Assembly (NCBI RefSeq): GCF_014639875.1
Contig: NZ_BMGD01000001.1
Location: 434,001 to 498,000 of the forward strand
DNA length: 64,000 nt
Direction of reading: 5' to 3'
Source of the DNA: Blastomonas aquatica
GTDB lineage: Bacteria; Pseudomonadota; Alphaproteobacteria; Sphingomonadales; Sphingomonadaceae
The notes below the pieces were generated by a model. That model worked only from the letters and a program-made list of their open reading frames with translations, searched no databases and was not told where the DNA came from. This document shows, one piece after another, positions 19,515 through 28,721 of the stretch. A program made the position numbers and the translations under genes. Numbering within the stretch: position 1 is the stretch's first letter; each line of letters begins with the position of its first letter.

Positions 19515-20837
19515 CTAACCCACCAGTCGGATGATATCGGCGCTGGGTTTCTCCGCCAGCCGATAGACCGCCATCTCGCCGACACCCTTGAGGGTCAGCA
19601 TCTGCGGCAGTTCGAAGTGCCGTTCGCCGCGTCCGCGCATCCAGGTGGTCTCGGATACGGCAATGCCATCGGGGTTCGCTGCACCCTCGATGCGGCTGGC
19701 GATGTTCATCGTCTCGCCCCAGTAATCATACGCCATCCGGGTCTCGCCAATCACCCCGCCGACCACGGGGCCGGTGTGGATGCCGACCCGGATATGCAGA
19801 TCGATGCCGGTGGCCGTGCGCAATTCGGGCAGACCTGCGATCACCGCCTCGCCGAAGCGGATCGCGGCATCGGCGCTGTTGTGCGAGGGGTTGTTGCCGC
19901 CGCTGATCGCGAGATACGCATCGCCGATCGTCTTGACCTTCTCGATCCCGGTCTCAGCCGCGCACTTGTCCGCCAGCAGGAAGAAGCCGTTGAGCAGATC
20001 GACCAGATGACCCGGCGAAATCCGCCGCGACAGGTCGGAAAAGCCGCAGATATCTATGAACACCACCGAGACATCGGGATAGCTGTCAGCCACCACCTGC
20101 CCTGCCTTGAGCCGCGCGGCGACCGCAGGCGGCAGAACGTTGAACAGCAGCTCTTCGGTCTTGGCGCGCTCGGCCTCGAGCGCATCGGACAGGATGAAGC
20201 TCTGCCGGTGTGCCTGCCCCACCGACCAGGTCAGCAACAGCATAACGGCAGCACTGGTGACATAAGCGAGCGTGGCGTAGATAAACGGGACAAGGTCCGC
20301 CTCGGTCACCACCATGATGCCGAAATAGACCGCGGCATGGCAGCCAAGCCACGCAGTGTACCAGCGCAATTGCCCGGCAAACGCGATCGCAGCAAACGCC
20401 ATGACGATCAGGCCATTGATCGCGATCGACGCGTGCAACTGCACCTGGGCGCGCTGCATTTCCTCGAACAGTAGCGCGTTTTCCGCCATGATCAGGAATG
20501 CGATGCCCAGCAGACATGCAAAATCGATGATCGGGCGGCTGGCATAGCCACGCCAGGCGGTGGCCCCGGCATAGCCCGCCAGAATGCCAAGCGCAGGCAG
20601 CAGCAGCAGCGTGAAGCGCAGCTCGTCCTCGCGGCTGAAATACAGTGGATTGACCAGCGCATAGCCGATCAGCATCGCGGCAAGGAAGCCGGAGAACAAC
20701 CGCATGTGGACCACCCGCGCCTGACGCTCGCCGGTCACAAACCTCCGCTCGAGATCGGGATCGACAAACCGTCCGCTGATTGTCTGCGGCGTGCCGGGCG
20801 ATGTCTGGCTTGGCTGGCTTGGCTGGTCTGGCTGCAT
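19515..20837 (-). CDS. Membrane-bound class III adenylate cyclase
   Basis: A 440-residue protein. Residues 1-40 are Gln/Pro/Ser-rich and polar. Six predicted membrane helices follow (about 60-220), then a cytosolic class III cyclase domain. VSVVFIDICGFSDLSRR holds the first metal aspartate and KTIGDAYLAISGG the second. YDYWGETMNIASRIEGAA carries the transition-state Asn and Arg. The Lys of KTIGD and Asp of YDYWG are the pair associated with ATP rather than GTP, so cAMP is the likely product. The start at 20837 follows a G-rich stretch; the frame is open far upstream without homology. Confidence 0.85.
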   Translation of the reverse strand: MQPDQPSQPSQTSPGTPQTISGRFVDPDLERRFVTGERQARVVHMRLFSGFLAAMLIGYALVNPLYFSREDELRFTLLLLPALGILAGYAGATAWRGYASRPIIDFACLLGIAFLIMAENALLFEEMQRAQVQLHASIAINGLIVMAFAAIAFAGQLRWYTAWLGCHAAVYFGIMVVTEADLVPFIYATLAYVTSAAVMLLLTWSVGQAHRQSFILSDALEAERAKTEELLFNVLPPAVAARLKAGQVVADSYPDVSVVFIDICGFSDLSRRISPGHLVDLLNGFFLLADKCAAETGIEKVKTIGDAYLAISGGNNPSHNSADAAIRFGEAVIAGLPELRTATGIDLHIRVGIHTGPVVGGVIGETRMAYDYWGETMNIASRIEGAANPDGIAVSETTWMRGRGERHFELPQMLTLKGVGEMAVYRLAEKPSADIIRLVG

Positions 20838-20953
20838 CTTGCCCCCCCCTGGAAGGACGGTCTGCCCGCCCGCATAGCCCAATAGCATCGGAGAATTGAC
20901 AAACAGGTAACACGGCTCCAGCCCTGAGCGTAAAGACAACACGAGGATGCCCG

Positions 20954-22126
20954 ATGACCGATTTCGACGACTGGCGCGCGCGCTCGCCCTTCTACGACGA
21001 AAGCCATGAGGCGCTGGCACAATCAGTGCGCCGCTTTGTCGCGCGCGAGATCGCGCCGTATATCGACCAGTGGGAAGCTGATGGCGAGCTGCCGCGCGAC
21101 CTGCACCGCAAGGCCGCAGACGCCGGCATCCTGGGTCTGCGGTATCCGGAAGCCTATGGCGGGCATAGCGAGGGCTTCGACATCTTCCACGGTATGACCC
21201 AGACCGAGGAACTTGCCGCAGTAGGCGCCGGCGGACTGACGGCATCGTTGATGACCCATGGCATCGGCCTGCCCCCGGTGCTCGCGCTGGGCAGCGATGC
21301 GCTCAAGGACATGGTCGCCCCGCCAGTGCTGGCGGGCGAGAAGATCATCGCGCTTGGCATCACCGAGCCGTCGGGCGGGTCGGATGTTGCGGGCCTGAAG
21401 ACCCGCGCCGAGCGGGTGGGTGATCATTACGTCGTGAACGGATCGAAGATGTTCATCACGTCGGGCATGCGCGCTGACTGGCTGACCTGCGCGGTGCGGA
21501 CCGGCGGCGCAGGCGCGGGCGGCATATCGCTGCTGCTGATCGACATCGACACGCCCGGGGTCACCCGGACCCGGCTCGACAAGATGGGCTGGCGCTGTTC
21601 GGACACCGCAGCGATCTATCTGCAGGATGTGCGCGTACCCGCCGACCGGCTGATCGGACCGGAGAATGGCGGCTTTATCGGCATCATGCGCAACTTCAAT
21701 TCCGAGCGGCTGGGCATGGCGATGGGCTGCTGCGCGTTCGCGCGGGTGTGCCTGAAAGAGGCCGTGCAATGGGCGCAGACCCGCGAGACCTTCGGCAAGA
21801 CGCTGGTCAAGCACCAGTCGATCCGCATCAAGCTGGCCGATATGGCGCGGCGGATTGCCGCCACCCAGGCCTGGGTCGATCAGTGCGCCTGGGGGCTTGA
21901 GAACGGCCGGGATCAGCCCGCCGATTTTGCCATGCTCAAGGTGCAGGCGACACAGATGCTCGAGATCGTCGCGCGCGAGGCCGCGCAGATACTGGGCGGG
22001 GCGAGCTACATCACCGGATCCAAGGTCGAGCGCATCTATCGCGAGGTCCGCGTCAACGCGATTGGCGGCGGGTCGGAGGAAATCATGCTCGATCTGGCGG
22101 GCCGGCAGCTGTTCGGAGGGAAATGA
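20954..22126 (+). CDS. Acyl-CoA dehydrogenase (standard length)
   Basis: A 390-residue flavoprotein of acyl-CoA beta-oxidation or branched-chain catabolism. The FAD signature is ALGITEPSGGSDVAGLKTRAE. DHYVVNGSKMFITSGMRADW covers the second FAD block. FGKTLVKHQSIRIKLADM and the C-terminal NAIGGGSEEIMLDLAGRQL follow; the latter replaces the more common 'YEGTNEI' with GGGSEEI and keeps a glutamate. Substrate is unknown. It diverges from the cyclase gene with 116 bp between starts. GAGG precedes the ATG at 20954. Confidence 0.9.
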   Translation: MTDFDDWRARSPFYDESHEALAQSVRRFVAREIAPYIDQWEADGELPRDLHRKAADAGILGLRYPEAYGGHSEGFDIFHGMTQTEELAAVGAGGLTASLMTHGIGLPPVLALGSDALKDMVAPPVLAGEKIIALGITEPSGGSDVAGLKTRAERVGDHYVVNGSKMFITSGMRADWLTCAVRTGGAGAGGISLLLIDIDTPGVTRTRLDKMGWRCSDTAAIYLQDVRVPADRLIGPENGGFIGIMRNFNSERLGMAMGCCAFARVCLKEAVQWAQTRETFGKTLVKHQSIRIKLADMARRIAATQAWVDQCAWGLENGRDQPADFAMLKVQATQMLEIVAREAAQILGGASYITGSKVERIYREVRVNAIGGGSEEIMLDLAGRQLFGGK

Positions 22127-22237
22127 TCCGGAATGGACGATGACACGTCCATCACCTGTCCGAAACGGTGCCACTTGAACTGGCACAGACGCTCCAAAAC
22201 AAGGCCTAATACCCCCGGTTGAGGGGGGAGGCCTGCG

Positions 22238-23491
22238 ATGTTTCGTCTGTTCCATGAAGAGCGCTACATATCGCGCATCTATTACGAATCGATGCGCGAC
22301 AATTTCGAAGGCTATGCCTGGAAGTCCGACGAGATCGCCGAAACGGACGATCCCGAGAGCAACGCCATGAAGCGCAACATGCTCGCCCAATTGAAAGAGG
22401 AGTTTCAGGAGCTCGATCCGCTCAACGGCAGCAAGCCTACCCTGGGGCAGCTCTTCAAGATCGAGCTGGCGCTGGTCTGGCTTGTGCCGAAGACCGCGCT
22501 GCAGGCCCGGTTCTGGACGATCGAGGACCGATTCAGGCGCGTGGTGCCGACCAGCGTGATCGCATCGTACGAGGCCAGCTATTCCGCAGGCGCAATCGAG
22601 GAGCTGGAAGACGAGGTGCTGCGCCAGCGCGCCCGCAACTTGCTGGACGTGATCCATGCGAATTACCTGATCAATCTGGCGCGTGAAAACTCGATCCGCC
22701 GGTTGATGGCCATCGTCGGGCTGTCGGCGGCTGTGGTCATCCTGTTGGGGGTTGCCTTCATTTCGTCAAGGGTCGAGCTTGCCCAGCACGGGCTGGTGGC
22801 GATCATCGCGGCGGGCATGGTCGGTGCGATGATCTCGATCCTTCAGCGACTGCAGAAGGCGACATCGCGCGATGCGATGGTTGAGGATGGGATTTTCGAG
22901 CTGATCGGGCTCAGGGTTGGCTGGGTCAGCGTGCTCAGTTCGATTGGCATCGGCGGTGTGTTCGCGCTGTTCATCTATGTTCTGGCCGCAGCCAACCTGC
23001 TGGATGCGCTGTTGCCTGATTTCGGCGTGCCCGACGGTTCTGGCGACCCGGCGAACCCGGGCAGCGAGCTAGCCCAAAGCGATGTCGCAGCGGGCAATGC
23101 AGCAGGTACCGATGCGGCCGGGGCAGCGGACCTGGCACTCACCGATCCCGTTACAGGGCAGGTCGCAGTTGCAGCCGCCACCGACCCTGTTGCCCCAGTC
23201 GGCAGCGCAGCCAGTGCCGCGCCAGCCCCAGCCACGCAGCCACAGCAGGTGTCAGCAGCCACAGCAGATGCGTGCGGAAACCCCACAAATACCTGCCCTA
23301 ACTGGGTTGAACGCGTCAGGATGTCGCTGGGACTGGCCGACACGGCCCAGTTCTACAAGATGATCGTGCTCGCCTTTGTTTCGGGCTTTGCCGAACGCTT
23401 CGTGCCCGACATCATCAACAAGCTCGCCAAGCAGAACCCGGCGGCTACGGCAACCAGCGGACCCACCGGATCTGGCAATCCAACTATGTGA
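22238..23491 (+). CDS. Uncharacterised membrane protein with Ala/Pro-rich linker
   Basis: A 417-residue protein of unknown function. Residues 1-160 are soluble, charged and mostly helical. Three membrane segments follow near 165-185, 188-205 and 225-250 (LMAIVGLSAAVVILLGVAF, GLVAIIAAGMVGAMISIL and VLSSIGIGGVFALFIYVLAAA). A low-complexity Ala/Pro/Gln/Thr linker (about 265-350) leads to a last segment, MIVLAFVSGFAERFVPDIINKL. The 'GFAERFVPD' block recurs in membrane proteins of unknown role. The GAGGGGGGAGG ribosome site before ATG 22238 is very strong. The next gene, also uncharacterised, is 93 bp away. Confidence 0.75.
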   Translation: MFRLFHEERYISRIYYESMRDNFEGYAWKSDEIAETDDPESNAMKRNMLAQLKEEFQELDPLNGSKPTLGQLFKIELALVWLVPKTALQARFWTIEDRFRRVVPTSVIASYEASYSAGAIEELEDEVLRQRARNLLDVIHANYLINLARENSIRRLMAIVGLSAAVVILLGVAFISSRVELAQHGLVAIIAAGMVGAMISILQRLQKATSRDAMVEDGIFELIGLRVGWVSVLSSIGIGGVFALFIYVLAAANLLDALLPDFGVPDGSGDPANPGSELAQSDVAAGNAAGTDAAGAADLALTDPVTGQVAVAAATDPVAPVGSAASAAPAPATQPQQVSAATADACGNPTNTCPNWVERVRMSLGLADTAQFYKMIVLAFVSGFAERFVPDIINKLAKQNPAATATSGPTGSGNPTM

Positions 23492-23584
23492 CCTGACGCA
23501 CTTCGGCTTGGGCTCCCGGACGCTACACAGATATGCTATCAGGCGAGTCGCCTGCATGTCCCTCCTTGTTTCGGGAGCCTGACC

Positions 23585-24835
23585 ATGCCATTTCGTGTCT
23601 ATCCCCCCGCATTTCGTAAAGCCACCCTGTGCATCGGTGCCGCCTCGCTCGCCGCGCTGCTCGCCAGCCCGGTCAGCAGCCAGCAGGCCGCATCGCCGGT
23701 TGCGCGCTATGACATGGATGTCGGCACCGTCACCGGCCTCGCCGCAATGGGCGGCGGCATGGGGGCTGGCCTATCGATGATGTTCGGTGGCGGCGGCCAA
23801 AAGCAGGCGCACGAACTGATCCTGCGGCTGGGCTCGTCGCGGACACCGGCAGCAGGCGCGCCCAAGGCCGACCATTTCATGCCGCCGGTTGCCAAGCTCG
23901 GCGCATCGGTGCCGCTGCTGACCCCCAAGCCCGGGACCCGGACGGACGATGTTCCGCAGGAGCTGCCCAAGGATTTCCAGCGTCCCAAGGGCCGTCTGCT
24001 GATCTATTGGGGTTGCGGTGCGAAAGCCGGGCCGGGCCAGCCGGTGATCATCGACTTTGCCAAGCTGACCGCGGGCCAGGTGCCGCCCGACCTGTTTGCA
24101 GGATCGATGCCCATCGACCGCTCGGTCCACACCGGCAACTCCAAGACCTATGGCGAATGGCCCAATACCGATACCCGCAAGCTGGTCGGCGCGGACAGCT
24201 CGCTGATCGGCGAGCACCGTATCGCGGGCAACTACTCGCCCGAGATCAAGTTCGCTTTGGCGCAGGATTTCATGCCCGCGATCACCGGCAAGGCCAGCCC
24301 GATCGCGGGCGGAGCGACCCAGATCAGCTGGAACGCGGTGACCAACGCCACCGGCTATTATGCCTGGGTGATGAGCGCCAAGGCCAACAGCAAGGGCGAA
24401 TTTCAGGACATGGTGTGGTGGTCGTCTTCGGCCACCCGCCAGTTCGGCGGGGCACTGTGGGACTGGATCGCGCCCGCCCAGGTCGCCAGGCTGATCCAGC
24501 AACAGGTCGTCATGCCGCCATCGCAGACCAACTGCACCGTCCCTGCCGAAGTTACCGCATCAGGCGGCGAATTCGCATTGGGCAATCTGTACGCTTATGG
24601 ACCCGAAGCGAACTTCGCCTACCCGCCACGTCCAGCCAACACCAAGACGCCGTGGAAGCCAGAATGGACCGCGCGGGTGCGGTATCGGTCAAATTCGACC
24701 TGGCTGCTCAACGGTCCGGACATGAACGCCATGATGCGCGGCGGCGATGACGCCGAGGCACCGAAGAAGAAGAAAAAGTGCAAGGGCGGGCTGGGTGGCC
24801 TGCTCGGCGCGGTCGTGACCGGCGAGGGCTGTTGA
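23585..24835 (+). CDS. Uncharacterised secreted protein
   Basis: A 416-residue exported protein of unknown function. A Sec signal peptide (ATLCIGAASLAALLASPVSSQ) leads into a glycine/methionine-rich stretch (LAAMGGGMGAGLSMMFGGGG), which may be a membrane-active segment. A block with RLLIYWGCGAKAGPGQP and then ISWNAVTNATGYYAWVMSA reads like a beta-sandwich domain. The C-terminus is basic (KKKKKCKGGLGGLLG) and ends in Cys. Fourteen bases before the ATG there is no clear ribosome site. It may work with the membrane protein upstream, but only adjacency supports that. Confidence 0.72.
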   Translation: MPFRVYPPAFRKATLCIGAASLAALLASPVSSQQAASPVARYDMDVGTVTGLAAMGGGMGAGLSMMFGGGGQKQAHELILRLGSSRTPAAGAPKADHFMPPVAKLGASVPLLTPKPGTRTDDVPQELPKDFQRPKGRLLIYWGCGAKAGPGQPVIIDFAKLTAGQVPPDLFAGSMPIDRSVHTGNSKTYGEWPNTDTRKLVGADSSLIGEHRIAGNYSPEIKFALAQDFMPAITGKASPIAGGATQISWNAVTNATGYYAWVMSAKANSKGEFQDMVWWSSSATRQFGGALWDWIAPAQVARLIQQQVVMPPSQTNCTVPAEVTASGGEFALGNLYAYGPEANFAYPPRPANTKTPWKPEWTARVRYRSNSTWLLNGPDMNAMMRGGDDAEAPKKKKKCKGGLGGLLGAVVTGEGC

Positions 24836-24904
24836 AGGATTGGCGCCTACATTTGTTCATGTTATGTTCTAACGATTAACCGAGTCGGTTCGAGGGGAAG
24901 ATGC

Positions 24905-25543
24905 ATGACCAGCCTGATTTTCTATACCAACCCAATGTCACGCGGGCAGATCGCGCGGTGGATGATCGAGGAGACCGGCGCGGCGTATGAGCAGCGCATC
25001 GTCGAATACGGCCCCGAAATGAAATCCGCCGAATATCTCGCGGTCAACCCGATGGGCAAGGTTCCTGCGATTGTCCATGACGGCAAGGTGGTGACCGAGG
25101 GCGCAGCAATCTGCGCCTATCTCGCCGACGCGTTCCCGGATGCGGGCCTCGCACCGACGCCGCACGAACGCGCGGATTATTATCGCTGGCTGTTTTTCGG
25201 CGCAGGGCCGCTCGAACAGGCGGTCACCAACCGGTCGATGGGTTGGGAAGCTGACTCCGACAGGCAGGCAATGGTGGGCTATGGCAGCTTCGATCTGGTG
25301 GTCGATACGCTGGCCGGGTGGCTGGCGGACCACGACTATATCTGCGGGGAGCGGTTCACTGCGGCAGATGTCTATGTCGGTGCGCAGGTCGATTGGGGGC
25401 TGCTGTTCAGCACCTTGCCCGAGCGAGCCGAATTCAGCGCCTATGCCGAAAGGTTGCGCAGCCGCCCCGCTTATATCCGCGCCAAGGCGATCGACAACGA
25501 CCTGATCGCAGCAGCGAAGGCGGCGCAGGGATCAGACGCATGA
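24905..25543 (+). CDS. Glutathione S-transferase family protein
   Basis: A 212-residue cytosolic GST-like protein. The N-terminal thioredoxin-fold domain starts LIFYTNPMSRGQIARWMIEE; the Ser of NPMSRG is the likely glutathione-activating residue. NPMGKVPAIVHDGKVVTEGAAICAYLAD holds the cis-Pro (VPA) and the glutathione-binding E-[GA]-A block. The C-terminal helical domain has FTAADVYVGAQVDWGLL. GAGGGGAAG precedes the ATG. The stop overlaps the start of the next gene (ATGA), which encodes a glutathione-linked GFA protein, so the two are co-translated. Confidence 0.9.
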   Translation: MTSLIFYTNPMSRGQIARWMIEETGAAYEQRIVEYGPEMKSAEYLAVNPMGKVPAIVHDGKVVTEGAAICAYLADAFPDAGLAPTPHERADYYRWLFFGAGPLEQAVTNRSMGWEADSDRQAMVGYGSFDLVVDTLAGWLADHDYICGERFTAADVYVGAQVDWGLLFSTLPERAEFSAYAERLRSRPAYIRAKAIDNDLIAAAKAAQGSDA

Positions 25544-25959
25544 GCAACCATGAGGGCGGATGCCATTGCGGCGCGGTGCGCTTTGCAGTCGAGACCACGG
25601 ATGAGAGCGAACAAGGGCCGCGTACGGCCTTGTGCCACTGCACCGACTGCCGTCGCTGCGCGGGCGCTCCGGCGGTCGGCTGGACCGCGGTTGCCAGTTC
25701 GACCTTCAAGCTGCTGCAGGGGACGCCTGCGGTCTATCAATCGTCTGCACTTGCCCAGCGCAGCTTCTGCGCGAAGTGCGGCACGGGGCTGTACTACGTC
25801 AATGAAACCGTGCTGCCTGGTCTGGTCGATATCCAGACCGCGACCTTCGACGATCCGCAGGCCTTCCCTGCGATGGCGCATATTCAGATGGCGGATGCGA
25901 TCGAGTGGATGACCACCGCGCACGAATTGCCGGCGTTCGAACGGTTTCCCGAGGGCTAA
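25540..25959 (+). CDS. GFA (glutathione-dependent formaldehyde-activating)-like zinc protein
   Basis: A 139-residue protein of the GFA/CENP-V family. Zinc-binding cysteines are visible in order: GGCHCGAVRF (residues 7-16), CHCTDCRRCAG and CAKCGTGLYY. Members bind glutathione and some speed formaldehyde adduct formation, but many have no known activity. The start codon overlaps the stop of the GST gene by 4 bp, a good sign of a functional link. The open frame extends upstream to 25318 inside the GST gene; that part is not coding. It converges with the ankyrin gene. Confidence 0.87.
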   Translation: MSNHEGGCHCGAVRFAVETTDESEQGPRTALCHCTDCRRCAGAPAVGWTAVASSTFKLLQGTPAVYQSSALAQRSFCAKCGTGLYYVNETVLPGLVDIQTATFDDPQAFPAMAHIQMADAIEWMTTAHELPAFERFPEG

Positions 25960-25999
25960 ATCACCCCCAAGACACGCACGGGGAGGATTTCAATATGGA

Positions 26000-26641
26000 T
26001 CAGCCGGTGGGACCGAAAACGTTGGCATTTCCGGTGCCAGTCTTGCGATCCTTGTCGGTGTCCTTGATCGCGTCGAGAATCTGTGGGTTGCGAAAATCGC
26101 CATCGGCGTAATCGCGGGCGGATTGACCGGCAATCGTATCCTGCTTGTCCGGATTGGCCCCGGCCTTGAGCAGCAGGCGGACCATTGCCAGGTCGCGCAG
26201 TTGTACCGCGCGGATCAGCGGGGTTTCGCCCGAATTGTTGGTGTCATCGACCTTGGCCTTGCGGTCGATCAGCGTCTGGGCACCATCGGCAAAGCGCAGC
26301 GTCACCGCCATCATCAGCGGGGTCACGCCGTTGTTGTCGCGCGCATTGGGGTTGGCACCGCGCTGCAGGAGAAAACCCATCCAGGTGATATCGCGCCGCT
26401 GGGTCACGATGTGCAGCGCGCTTTCCCCCGTGGTGATGTCCTTGGTGTTGATCATGGTGCTGCCCGGCTGGTTCAACAACTGCGTTGCCTTGTCGCCATC
26501 GCGTTCACGCACCGCCTTCAGGAAATTGTAGCTTTCTGAAAACTGGGCGCTGGCAGCAACGGGGATCAACAGCGCGATGGCGGCCATCGTCGCGATCCAC
26601 AGGCGGGCAAAGGCATTGAAACGGGTGTTCACGGGTTGCAT
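26000..26641 (-). CDS. Exported ankyrin-repeat protein
   Basis: A 213-residue protein. An N-terminal hydrophobic segment (LWIATMAAIALLIPVAASAQ) is a probable signal peptide ending before QFSES. Four ankyrin-type units follow: TGESALHIVTQRRDITWMGFLLQRGANPNARD, GVTPLMMAVTLRFADGAQTLIDRKAKVDD, GETPLIRAVQLRDLAMVRLLLKAGANP, and a degenerate last one (GQSARDYADG). Ankyrin repeats bind other proteins; location suggests the periplasm. AAGGACG precedes the ATG at 26641, favouring it over 26683. It diverges from sco1 with 97 bp between starts. Confidence 0.82.
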   Translation of the reverse strand: MQPVNTRFNAFARLWIATMAAIALLIPVAASAQFSESYNFLKAVRERDGDKATQLLNQPGSTMINTKDITTGESALHIVTQRRDITWMGFLLQRGANPNARDNNGVTPLMMAVTLRFADGAQTLIDRKAKVDDTNNSGETPLIRAVQLRDLAMVRLLLKAGANPDKQDTIAGQSARDYADGDFRNPQILDAIKDTDKDRKTGTGNANVFGPTG

Positions 26642-26738
26642 CGTCCTTGAAAACTGCACCGGGGGAGCGGCCAACCGTCGCATTGGCTACCAAGCCCCCT
26701 TGAAAGCGGCTGCATAGCAGAGCACAGACAAACCTGTC

Positions 26739-27338
26739 ATGAACAAAACCCCCGCATTCATCATCGCTCTGGCGCTGTCGACAGCGCTCGCCGCGTGCTC
26801 CGGCGCCTCCCCCAAGCCCGAGGCTCCGCTCGAAGGGGCGCGCATCGGCAGCGCGTTCTCGCTCACCGACCAGAACGGCAAAACCGTCAAGGACACCGAT
26901 TTTGCTGGCAAGCATCGCATCGTCTACTTCGGCTACAGCTATTGCCCTGATGTCTGCCCGGTCGATCTGCAGAAAATTTCGCAGGGCTTTGCACTGTTCG
27001 AAAAGCAGCAGCCCGAACGCGCCAAGCAGATCCAGCCGATCTTCATCAGTATCGATCCCCAGCGTGATACCCCCGCGGTGCTCAAGCAATATGTCAGCGC
27101 GTTCCACCCACGGCTGATCGGCCTGACCGGCACGCCCGAGCAGATCAAGACCGTCGCAGATGGCTATCTGGTGATGTACAAGGCGCAAAAGCCCGAAGGG
27201 GCAGATGCGCAAGGCTACCTCGTCGATCACAGCCGCCAGGCCTATCTGATGGGCCCCAAGGGCGAACCGATCGCGCTGTTGCCCTATGATGGCAGCCCCG
27301 AACAGATCGCCGCCGAAATCGACAAATGGACAGCCTGA
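26739..27338 (+). CDS. SCO1/SenC-type copper chaperone lipoprotein
   Basis: A 199-residue thioredoxin-fold protein that in relatives delivers copper to the CuA site of cytochrome c oxidase. The signal peptide ends in the lipobox LAAC (Cys20). The copper-binding CxxxC is in YSYCPDVCPVDL and the distal histidine is in YLVDHSRQAYLM. ISIDPQRDTP is the third family block. Length is typical. The next gene starts at the last base of its stop, so they are coupled. No oxidase subunits lie in the window. Confidence 0.92.
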   Translation: MNKTPAFIIALALSTALAACSGASPKPEAPLEGARIGSAFSLTDQNGKTVKDTDFAGKHRIVYFGYSYCPDVCPVDLQKISQGFALFEKQQPERAKQIQPIFISIDPQRDTPAVLKQYVSAFHPRLIGLTGTPEQIKTVADGYLVMYKAQKPEGADAQGYLVDHSRQAYLMGPKGEPIALLPYDGSPEQIAAEIDKWTA

Positions 27339-27796
27339 TGGCGTCCAGCCGCCAAACAGAAGACAACAACGCCAGGTTTTGGGAGCAGCCGCTGGCGAGC
27401 CTTGACCGGGCGCAGTGGGAGGCGTTGTGCGATGGCTGCGGCAAATGCTGCCTGCACAAGGTCGAAGACGAGGATACCGGGCGGATCCACCCGACCAATG
27501 TCGCCTGCCGGCTGCTCGACACCCGCACCGCGCAATGCGCCGATTACCGCCATCGCCGCGCATTGGTGCCCGATTGTCTGCGGCTGACCCGCAACAATGT
27601 CGAAACGATCAGCTGGCTGCCCTCGACCTGTGCCTATAATCTGCGCGCGCAGGGCCTGCCGCTGCCCGATTGGCACCATCTGCTGACCGGCAGCCGCGCC
27701 GCTATGCTTGCCGGTGGTCACTCGGTGGCGGGCCGCGTGATCAGCGAAGTGAACGCCGGGCCGATCGAGAACCACATCATCGATTCAGAGCTCTGA
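27338..27796 (+). CDS. YcgN-type cysteine-cluster protein
   Basis: A 152-residue protein of the YcgN/UPF0260 family, related to YkgJ Fe-S or zinc cluster proteins. ALCDGCGKCCLHKVEDEDTG and CRLLDTRTAQCADYRHR hold the conserved cysteines, followed by VPDCLRL and LPSTCAYNL. Biochemical role is unknown. The ATG at 27338 overlaps the sco1 stop (TGATG), and the gene's own stop overlaps the next start the same way, so three genes are chained by stop-start overlaps. Confidence 0.87.
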   Translation: MASSRQTEDNNARFWEQPLASLDRAQWEALCDGCGKCCLHKVEDEDTGRIHPTNVACRLLDTRTAQCADYRHRRALVPDCLRLTRNNVETISWLPSTCAYNLRAQGLPLPDWHHLLTGSRAAMLAGGHSVAGRVISEVNAGPIENHIIDSEL

Positions 27797-28563
27797 TGGG
27801 TTCCCCGCTCAGCCGTCTGTTTGCGCGCACGCCCGCGCCACGCACGGCTGCTGCGCCTGCGGAAGACCCCGGGCGACTGACGATCGGCGGGCGCGATTAT
27901 GCGCTCATCGTCCGCCGCCATGCCCGCGCCCGCAACATCCGGCTGCGTACCGATCCGGCCAAGGGCGCGCTGCTGATCACGCTGCCCGGCCATGCGCGGC
28001 TGGGCGAGGCGATCGCCTTTGCCCGCGCGCAGGCGGACTGGATCGAGGCAAGCTTTGCCAAGGCGGGCGCGCATGTCGCGATCGAGCCCGGCGCGTTGAT
28101 CCCCTATCGCGGCGAGCAACACCGCATCAGTTGGGACGCGCGCAATGGCCGCCGGGTGATCGCCACCGATGGTGCGATCAGATTGGGAGGCGCAGCAGAC
28201 CTCATCGAGACCCGGCTCACCCGCTGGCTCAAAGCCGAAGCCAAACGCCTGTGCGCCGCCGACCTTGCTGATTACTGCGCCCGCGCGGGCGTGCCCATGC
28301 CCGCACTCGCGATCAGCAACGCCGCGCGGCGATGGGGCAGTTGCTCGGCCAACGGCACGATCCGGATCAACTGGCGGCTGGTGATGGCGCCGGATACCGT
28401 CCGCCGCTCGGTCGTCGCCCACGAAGTCGCGCACCTGCGCCACATGAACCACAGCGCAGACTTCTACGCATGGCTCGATTCGCTGTTCGAAGGGGACCGC
28501 AAGAGCGCCGACCACTGGCTCAAGGCGCATGGGCGGGGATTGTATCTGGTGGGGGGCGGCTGA
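27796..28563 (+). CDS. DUF45/YgjP-like M48-type metallopeptidase
   Basis: A 255-residue predicted zinc metalloprotease. The HExxH motif is in VVAHEVAHLRHMNHSADFYAWL (about residue 212), with the third His a few residues downstream. RRWGSCSANGTIRINWRLVMAP is the DUF45 signature. The N-terminal part (RRHARARNIRLRTDPAKGALLITLP) is also typical. Substrates are unknown. The ATG at 27796 overlaps the preceding stop (TGATG). A palindromic repeat lies just after the stop. Confidence 0.88.
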   Translation: MGSPLSRLFARTPAPRTAAAPAEDPGRLTIGGRDYALIVRRHARARNIRLRTDPAKGALLITLPGHARLGEAIAFARAQADWIEASFAKAGAHVAIEPGALIPYRGEQHRISWDARNGRRVIATDGAIRLGGAADLIETRLTRWLKAEAKRLCAADLADYCARAGVPMPALAISNAARRWGSCSANGTIRINWRLVMAPDTVRRSVVAHEVAHLRHMNHSADFYAWLDSLFEGDRKSADHWLKAHGRGLYLVGGG

Positions 28564-28589
28564 TCTTACAGCGATTGCGCGCACTTCCA

Positions 28590-28664
28590 TCGACTTCGCT
28601 CGGGAACTCGGAGGGGGCGTAATGGCGTTGCGCACCACGCTGCGTTTGTCCCGAGCGAAGTCGA
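28590..28664. repeat. Palindromic repeat, 'TCCCGAGCGAAGTCGA' family
   Basis: Perfect 16-bp arms: TCGACTTCGCTCGGGA (28590-28605) and TCCCGAGCGAAGTCGA (28649-28664), with a 43-base spacer. The right arm with its flanks (GTTTGTCCCGAGCG...GTCGAGGGAC) recurs with small changes at 52269-52292. It lies between the metallopeptidase and the toxin gene, which converge here. Confidence 0.82.
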
Positions 28665-28721
28665 GGGACGTTGCGCCACAGTCGCGGGGTTCAAATCAAC
28701 ATCACACGTTCTTCGGGATCG

